This document shows positions 50,541 through 59,600 of a stretch of 64,000 bases of DNA, one piece after another (position 1 is the first letter of the stretch; each line of letters opens with the position of its first letter). Origin of the DNA: Syngnathus acus (lineage: Eukaryota; Chordata; Actinopteri; Syngnathiformes; Syngnathidae). The stretch spans positions 1,826,912 to 1,890,911 of the forward strand of contig NC_051102.1 in assembly GCF_901709675.1 (NCBI RefSeq), in the 5' to 3' direction. The translations under genes and the position numbers were made by a program. Under the pieces are notes generated by a model. The model searched no databases. It was not told the origin of the DNA and saw only the letters and a program-made list of their open reading frames with translations.

Positions 50541-53500
50541 TTTGTAAAACAAGTTTAAATAAAATTACCGTATTTATTCAAATTATCGCCCATATTCTAA
50601 TAATCGCCCAGTGTGTGTTAGCGATGACATAAATAAAAAACAGATACCTCTAATTATCGCCCATGCTGCTAAAAATTCCCCCCCAAACTTACGTTTTCCT
50701 CCGCGACCGCATGCCGACGTCATTGCGCAAGTTTAAATATGACTGATTTGACAGCACGTCGAATGTCCCTCTTAAATTGTTTTTCTCCATAAACTATGAT
50801 ACAATTACACTCATCACTCCGCTACAATATCCCCACACAATTACGTTATCTGGGCGTGCGCTCGAACAAGACGATCGCGATAACATGACGTGCGCAACAT
50901 GTGATTTGCGACGGTAACGTGTCGCATCGATGTAGCGTCAATTGACGCACCCCGCTGTTAGAGGTAGATCAAAACAGCCACTGTTCTAGTGTTAAGAACA
51001 CCAATGAGATGCAGGTATTGCATACTACATAAGGAAAATATACATATTATCGCCCATTTCAGTGCCCCTTGGCGATCGGACAAAAAGTGTTCTCTATTAA
51101 TCGGCCACCCCCCTGTAGGACATAAACTAAAATCGACTAGAAGGAACTATCTACAATGAAACTATATCATAAAAAAACAAATGTTTGGGGTAAATATTGT
51201 ATGTACAACAAATTTAAAAAACAGCTCAGGTGAAAATGTTAGAATAGCAATAAATCAGTATGACAGTGGCATATCCAACCCAAACTACGAAAACTACACA
51301 AAGTGTTCACAAGCCAAAACTTGTACTTTTGCTTGAATGTAAAATCAATACAACATACTAACAGAAGAGCTGAATCTTTACTTTCTGTTCCACATATCTT
51401 TAGCTTGCAAGGGGGGGGGGGGACAACCTCAAAAAATAAAACTGAGGCTCCCGCAAGTGTCTCTCTCTGTGTGATATGATGATGCGGTTGTTCCATGCGT
51501 TATTTAATGATACAGCACAGGGACGGCTGCTTTACCTTTCCCGCGGCAAAGTTACGAGTGCCAAAGGCGAGGAGGCTCCCGGGGTTAAGAACTCGTGTCA
51601 TGTGCAAATCTCGACCTGCTGCTTCGCGTCAGCAGCGGCTGCAGACGCAAACGCTCAATTCAGAAGGCTCACAGATTCGAAGCAATTTTCAGCAGTTTGT
51701 TTACACGAAGAAGCAAGAAATTCACGAGATGATTTGGGGGGGGGGGCTGGGGGGGAATGCAAATATTCTGCTCTTGTTTTTCAAAAATAATCACTGCTGT
51801 CATATTCATGTGATGGCTTGTCACCGGCTCACAAGGATGACTCACTTGGACAGGCCCAAGGCTGAGGACACAAACACACAGATGTCGAAATACATGAAAA
51901 CAAACAACAGCTCTGTTTTTCATGGCGACTTCTCAAAAAGATCAGATTTCAACTCCCACATTTGCTGGTGCATGCCAGAAAACTTTACAATTTTGCAAAT
52001 GGCTGACTTGCGGTTCAATTTCAAGAATGGGTCCTTGAAACTGTTAATGTGTCATTTGCTGGCGGTGCTAGAGGGGGGGCGCACTGCCCCTCCTTTTTTG
52101 AAATATGCTTGGACCCCATAGGTACCAGGCCAGATAATTGGCTTTGAGGTTTTTTTTTTTTCCAGTATCTTTTTCCCCTTATTTTCACCTGGCTCATATA
52201 GGGAACATATTTTTCTTCCTTTCATTCTTTTGGCTTAAAAAAACAAATGGTGCGGCTACTTTTTTGTTTTAACATTCAACTGTTAAAGTGGCCCAAGTGG
52301 TCCCATCACAACCTGTGCCGACACCAATTAGCCCCCTAGCTTCACTGCCCAACTCGTCTCATAGATTTCTCCTCCGCAGACCAATTATGCCTGATTGACT
52401 CGCCATTGAGCGGACAGAGGCCACGGGAGTCAGATTTATTTTTCATGTGGGCTGATAACAGGGGTGCCGGCCTCTCTATCACCATCTTGACACACACTAA
52501 TGCTAACAGGGGCTGATTTAAAGTGGCCGTAAACCAAACAACTCCATCGGTGTAGCTCATGTCGTATTACAAGCGTGACAAAATGATGAGTTTTGTGCCA
52601 TGTTTAGTCGCAGCTATTAGCGCACTTCGGCAAAGAAAGTTACCGTAATTTTCGGACTATAAGTCACGTTTTTTCTCATAGTTTGGGTGGGGGGGCGACT
52701 TATAATAAGGAGCGACTTATACGTGTTTTTTTTAAAAAATGTTCCCCAAAAAAAAAAAAAAGTGAAACCGCGATAAACGAACCGCGATGTAGCAAGGGAT
52801 TACTGTAATTTGAATTTCAAGTGACGTCAGCAGCGGTTGTTTGCAAAAAGGACAAAGATTGATCACGGGATGACGAAGGGCCCCACGTACTACCGGCATC
52901 ATTAGCGGCTTTGTTTCTAAGTGACACGGAGGACGAAGAGTTTGAAGGATTTAAGGATTTGGAGTGACACAGAAGGTTTGAAAAACTATTATGGCTTTTA
53001 CGCACGCCCGGTCCTACTCTACGGAGCTCTCTTTCACCTCCGTGGATAGAAGTCGGGGGCTGGCGCTCGGCCGGGTGGCTGTCCGGGGACGGTGGATGGG
53101 GCTCGGTCATGGCTTTTACGCACGCCCGGTCCTATTCGATGGATCTCTCTTCCACCTCCGTGGCTGGAAGTCCACGCCGCCACACGCCTGGAAGTTTGTT
53201 TTGTTAAATAAAGAGCCGTTTACCAAACACACGTCTTTCCTTGTACTTTGTTAACGCTACAATATAGTTATATACTAGATCTGTGGAATAACGACGAGGC
53301 TGACGTCAAGGCGCACGCGCGGCGTTGTTGACAAAGGACGAGGAATTTGATCGATGGATTTAATGATTTAGAGTGCACAGATGGTTTGATAATATTATTG
53401 CTTATATAATAGTTATTTGATATCTAATTTATATATTGTTATATGGGCCTGTGGAATATTTTGAAGTGCAAGCGCCGTCAGCGGCGCGCACCCATTGTTG

Positions 53501-56500
53501 ACAAAGGACGATCGATGTATTTAATGAATTGGAGTGACACAGATGGTTTTATAAACGTGTTATTTATGTAATAGTTCTTTTTAATAACTCTGAATGTTAC
53601 GTCAGGCCCGTTCTCAGCTCTTCGTTTGTGTTTATGTCACGTTAGCATACCTATCGTTTAGCCTGTTGTTGCTCATTCATGTCTGTTCTTGGTGTTGGAT
53701 TTTGTCGAATAAATTTCCCCCCAAAATGCGACTTATGCTCCGGAGCGACTTACCGTAATTTTCGGACTATAAGTCGCGGTTTTTTTCATAGTTTGGGTGG
53801 GGGGGCGACTTATACTCAGGAGCGACTTATATACATATATATGTTTTTTTTCACTTTTTTGGGCATTTTATGGCTGGTGCGACTTATACTCCGGTGCGAC
53901 TTATAGTCCGAAAATTACGGTATATATGTTTTTTTTCACGTTATTGTGCATTTTATGGCTAATGCGACCTATATTCCGGAGCGACTTTTAGTCCGAAAAT
54001 TACGGTACGTATTTTAAAGGTGGGTCAAGGCCGTGTGCTTCAGTGTTGACAATATTAATCTAAGGAAAAAAATTCACACCTAAAAAGAGTGTTTTTCTGT
54101 TTTGTTTTTATTCTGTGCCAAAGCACTTGCCATGCTCCGGTACAGATTATCTGACGCTACAGGGAACAAGAAAGCATCTCATTTGCACAAGCACACTTGG
54201 TATTTTAAACGCCTCCGCTGGCTGGAGGCAAAGGTGATGGCGGCAGAAGAGGTCTGATTTAGTGGCAGTAAAGATAAGCGGAGGCATCTCAAATCATTTC
54301 TTGCCGCACGAGCTTGTAAACATTTATTTTGATGTGAGGTGGGTGGATTCTGTCCGCTGACGACGAGGGGCAAATGTTACAGCGACATTATTGATAGACA
54401 GTCATTTTAATCCTCTTAAAGGAACACTGTCCCCTCTGGTGAAAAATGTTCTCGGAGATTAGCGGCCCAATCCGAGCAGTCTATGTTTTACATATGATAG
54501 CAATTAGCATCTCTTCGGATAATCTCCAGATTGACTTTAATTCGTATGGATTGGTGGATGCTTGACGGACAGTCGTCATGCCGTTATCGTGTCATCGTCC
54601 AGCGGACTTCCTGCGAAGCATTTGAAAATGCCAGCGGCCACTATTAGTTCCCAAACCAAATCAGCGTGTCACATGATCAAATCAAATATGCTTCTGCTGC
54701 TGCTGTACAGTAAACCTCGCAAAAAAAGTGACCAAATCCCTCTTGCTCATCTTCTCTCATCTGGGCTTTAGAAGTGATTTCCTAAAGTGTTCCATTTCAA
54801 AATTGAAGTAAACATCATCTGAATTACAGACCTTTTCCCAAATAACATGCAAGGTCGTTTGTATCAATGAGGTCATTTCCCCATTAAAAAATATACTTGG
54901 AGGCAGCACACCCACACTGAGAAGAGAGGCTAAAAATTAAAAACCTCCTCCTTTAAATCTGGGCATCTAATAAATAATATTTAGGTCAAAGAATATGCTG
55001 AGGTCAGCATCACATGAGAAAGAAAGAAAGAAAGGGAGCAAAAAAGTAGGGCTAAAGTAAGTAAAAGTTGGCATCTCCAAAGAATTTTGGGAGGTTGGCG
55101 GTAAACAAAAGCAGCAGCCCCGCTGTGCTAATTAATGGCGCCTGTGATTCACAACACGCCTCGTCATCGTTGGAGCTTTGTAATTGGCCCGTTGACGAGC
55201 GCATCGCCTGGACGGTACCTGCGAGGCGATTAAAAAAACATTTTTCTTGCTGTGAAGACACGTTGCGTTAAACTCGGAAATTGTTACGACTGGGTGGAGT
55301 CAATGGCAACTTTGAGGCCCTCAAATTTTGTTGCCTGCCCAAGAGGGGATCACGTATGGTGGCCCAAACAAGCTTGCTCAGATTGTTGCCAGTCAAGAAA
55401 GGGCAGCCGGGAGCCCCCCCCAAAAAAATCTGGAGATTTTTTTTTTCCTAATGGAAGCTCCAGAGCCGACATTCAAAGTCTTTCTGAATCTTTCAAAATC
55501 GTATTATCGCTGCATTAACATATAGTAGACATATAACATATAGTGGCTATTAAAAAGACGATGAAACAGTACAGTAACTTGTGCCTTCAGCAAACCAAAA
55601 CGATGACTTTGCGTAACGCCCAACATAAAGGTGCTAACAATGCCCAGGAAACGCTCGGGGAAAAAACAGGTTCAAACGAGTTGAGGTGCAGGGTGAGACG
55701 CCACGCTAACAAAAAAGACAGAGGCGGGACAACCTGGAGCCGACTCGCGCCGACTGCTCCAAAGTATTTTTTTCTCATTTTCAAAGCCAAAATGCTGGAA
55801 GCCGCAAGTTCTTTGATAATTTTCCCAGCGTTGACATACATGCTTGCTACTGTTGTTGTTTTTTGGGTTGGGGTTGCTGTTAGTGTCTGGGCCTACCTGA
55901 CTGGTGCGCCCCTGCTCTGAGCGGGCTTCAGCAGGACAGTCACCGTGCTGTCCGTCTGGTTCAACGACGTCTCCTGGTCGTACGCAGGCATGGACGGGGC
56001 TGGGGGAGGAAATCAAGATCTTACCGTTTGTTTTTGTAAAAAGGTAATTATGGTTTAACAATGTACAGAAAACCCATACCGTGTGCTGAATCAGCATGTT
56101 TTTCTTTAGCTCTGATGGGCCATTCAACATACTCAAAATTGTCTTTATTCAAATGTGCTAACTTCTCCAGAACTGGTTCAGACATTACTGGCAACACGGT
56201 TCACAGTATATTAGTACATTAGCATGAGGCAGTAGGGAAATGAAAATTAAAACATCCGTTGACATGACTTGAACAGGGGCTACGAACTCGCTCCATGACT
56301 TATTCAACAAGGCCCACAGACACTGACCTGAAATCTTGGTGGTGAACTGGGTTGCCACGGCAGGGCCGTAGCCTTTGGCTGTGCTGGCGCGCAGGGTGAA
56401 GGAATATGTGGAGCCCGGGTGGAGGCCCGCGAAGGCGTGGGCGGTCTCATTGCCCGCCTTGGACACTTTGCCGCTCTGGTTGGAGAGGTCCAGTTCGGGG

Positions 56501-56573
56501 TCGAAAGAGCTCACCGCCTTGTAGGAGATCTGTGGAGAAGATGAATATTCATTGGGGAGAGTATTCAGTGAGA

Positions 56574-56605
<32 letters not shown>

Positions 56606-59600
56606 TGCTGCAGGGTATGCGCTTGAATACATCTCCAACCATTTAGCCTGTTTTTGTGAGATTCTTGTCGGTTTTCTAACCAAAAAATACACTCCTTGCT
56701 TTTCTAATGCTCAACTGTTTATATACATAGAATATTTACTGATATGGCTGCTTTGCTACTTACAAGACTGAGATGACCATTTTGTTTCTTTTCAGTCTTA
56801 TTTTGAATTCTGTTTTTGACGGTCAATCAAAAGCTGAAAGGCTTCTAATATGGCATCAAAGTAAAGTGGCATCATGAAGTTTTAAGTTGATGGTTTCTTG
56901 CGTCTTTCCATCGGCCATAACTCACCGCTTTACCCGACTCGTTTATTAAGAGCTTAAGTGGCGAGGTTACAGCCCATTTGTTCACCGCCCCCCCACCTCG
57001 CACACACCTAAGGACTTGATGATGGCGTACGTATTTATATTTTATGCGTTAGAGATGCTTCATAAATCCCGACAACCAGCGTGGAGGAGAAAAATGTAAA
57101 CCAATATTACGCAGAATGGGATTTGCCGACATGTTTTCCATTATTTCTGCTGTCACATTCATTAAGGACGTCGAGAGAGGCGGTGACGGGTAATTTCAAA
57201 CTGAAACGTTGCGATATGCGCTTGGGCGGCGCAGACAAAAGGTCTAAATGAGAGAAGGCTTCCGAGCATTTCCAAACTTGATGGACACAAATTATGTAGC
57301 GCTCCAAACTCCCTTTTGTGTCCCTTAATTGGAATGATAATGGAGCTTTTCCTTTTTATGAGCGGCGCGTGTGGTGTTTTCTCCAAGTGGGGACTTGAGT
57401 TATTCTGAAAGGATATTAGCAAAAGTACTTGCCTTAATGCCTCCCCGCAGAACCAACACAAAGAAAGGCACTGCCACTTCTAGGACGCAACGACACGTAC
57501 CCGACAATCGGAGCTTTGTTACCACTAATTTTGGAGGAGCAAATGTACCTTTGACATTAAGTTGCAATTTTACACTGTTTGAACTTAAAAAAAAAAAAAA
57601 AAAGGATATATCGACATTTTGTTTTATAAACAAAATATGCAGATGTGAATTTGAAAACAAAGCAGCATAAACAATCAGCTGGACTGTATTCAATCCAAAC
57701 TAAAAAAATGGATTATCAGATTTCCTGGGGTCATTGAGATGGAATAAATGAAACAAAAAGCTTGTTGTTTGTGGGTAGTAGCTGTAAGTGGTGGTTTCTG
57801 AGAGCCTGGAGGCGGTTCTGCTCTATAAAGTGGATCTCACATACACATACACACACACACTTCCCTTTTACATGTCGTATGAAATTTTAAAGAAGATAAA
57901 CAGCCGAGACGTGTCTCTCTTTAAGCCATTAAGCCAACCTGCTGTGTGTGGTGTATTTTCCCTCTCGTTTTTTTTATGGACATTGTTTCTGCATTTGCTT
58001 GACTAAACAAAGTCCCCCCCGCTGCCGCTCAATCCTCGCTTTCGACCAATGAAAGGAGACCCCCGCTAACCCAATCAAAATAACGTAGCGCGCTGAGCAA
58101 ACAGCGACCAGAGAGGGGAATCAATCTGTGGGAAAGGCGGCGGGATTACTTCCCAAACTGAAGGCTTGGTTAAGATCAATGTGTGTGTGTCTGTGTGTGT
58201 GTATTTGCCCTGTGGAGGCATGTACAAGAGTGGCGAGTGGCCATGAGTCAACATTGACTCGCCATCACAGCCAAGTCGAGAGAGATTGTGCTTTCAATAA
58301 AGTTCAAAGGTCAAAAGACAACCTTATACAGTATATATTTCTCACTGTCTTACACTTGTGTGAGTTTCTTATTTTTTATTACCGGTTCTGTACATGAAAG
58401 TCTTATGTTTATCTCATTGTATGGGTGTTTGTGTTTACGTGTCACACTTTTTTGTACTTGTCATTGTTTTTACGTGTTAGCTTATTATCACACTGGTGCA
58501 ACTTTTATGATTTTTTTTTGTTTTGTTTTCACATTTTGCAATCAAGCATGGTTAGCTTGTTTGTTCACATGACCGTATTGAGAGTGGTTAGGTTCTATTT
58601 GCACTTTTCTGTGATACTGGTAAGAGTGTTGTTCTTATATACTATCTATTTAAATACGTTAGTTTATTTCCAAGTCTTTGTTTGTTTGTTTATTTATTTA
58701 TTTGGAATTTTCATTTTGTATTTTATTTGTATTCTACAATGATTGACCCATTTGAAAATGAATGGATAAAATAATTTATTCATAGCAATTATTTTGTTTT
58801 CCAAAACATGCATATAATTTATTTGTATAGTATTACATTATTTTATTTGCATGTGTCGGAAAGTGAATCGACATGATTTTTGCATACCTCATACTGCGTG
58901 ATGACACCATATGTCTGTGCCGGCTCTCGCCACGTGACCACGATCTTCTCCTCGTAGGCGCTGCCCTGGATGGACTCCAGCGGGACGGCGCCGGGCACTG
59001 CGGGACACCCCACACGCGGCACAGATTAGCGACACCGATGAATAAAAGTCGTCTCCTTCACTGTGATTTATCCTGCTCCCGACAATCATCCAAAGAGCTT
59101 TTCAAGGACGTCCATTACACAAATGGCTGACAGCCAAAGTCAAAGATATTTTAATGTGAATATTTCAAGTCGTTGACAATAACGACACGGATGCCGCATG
59201 TCGTACGGCGGAGATGAGTGGCAGGCGGGCGCACAGAAATAAAAGACGGGATTTTATCGGGGGTGCGTGACATTGTTGAAGCCACAAATTTTTATCCAAT
59301 TTTGATTTTGAACTGTTTTGATAGGAAGCGCTGTTTTTATATATTAATGCTAAAGTAGGCTAGAAAAGTTGTGCTACTTTTCTGACCAAAGTTTTGGTTT
59401 TAAAAAAATATTAAAGTAAAACACATAAGCAATTCATTGTAAAATTAGACACAGCAGCGACAAAACAAGCTACCAAGTCTTTTTTAGGGAGTTGGATGGT
59501 GCATGAAGAACCAGACTTTGAAGGATCTCGTTTGATCAAAAGCACCCAATTCAAAGAGTTCTGGAGCTCACCATCCTCGTCCGTCTGCACTTCCAGCTCA

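Larger units (their letters stand above)
49437..55896 (-). other. ptprm: ptprm intron within FN3-4, repeat-rich
   Basis: A 6.5-kb intron holding (TA)n at 50491-50533, a TTATCGCCC-rich element (50572-51115), the G-rich repeat at 52058-52125 and transposon copy B (52643-54005). The parts from 49437 to 50480 and from 54010 to 55896 show no exon or named element. Confidence 0.6.
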
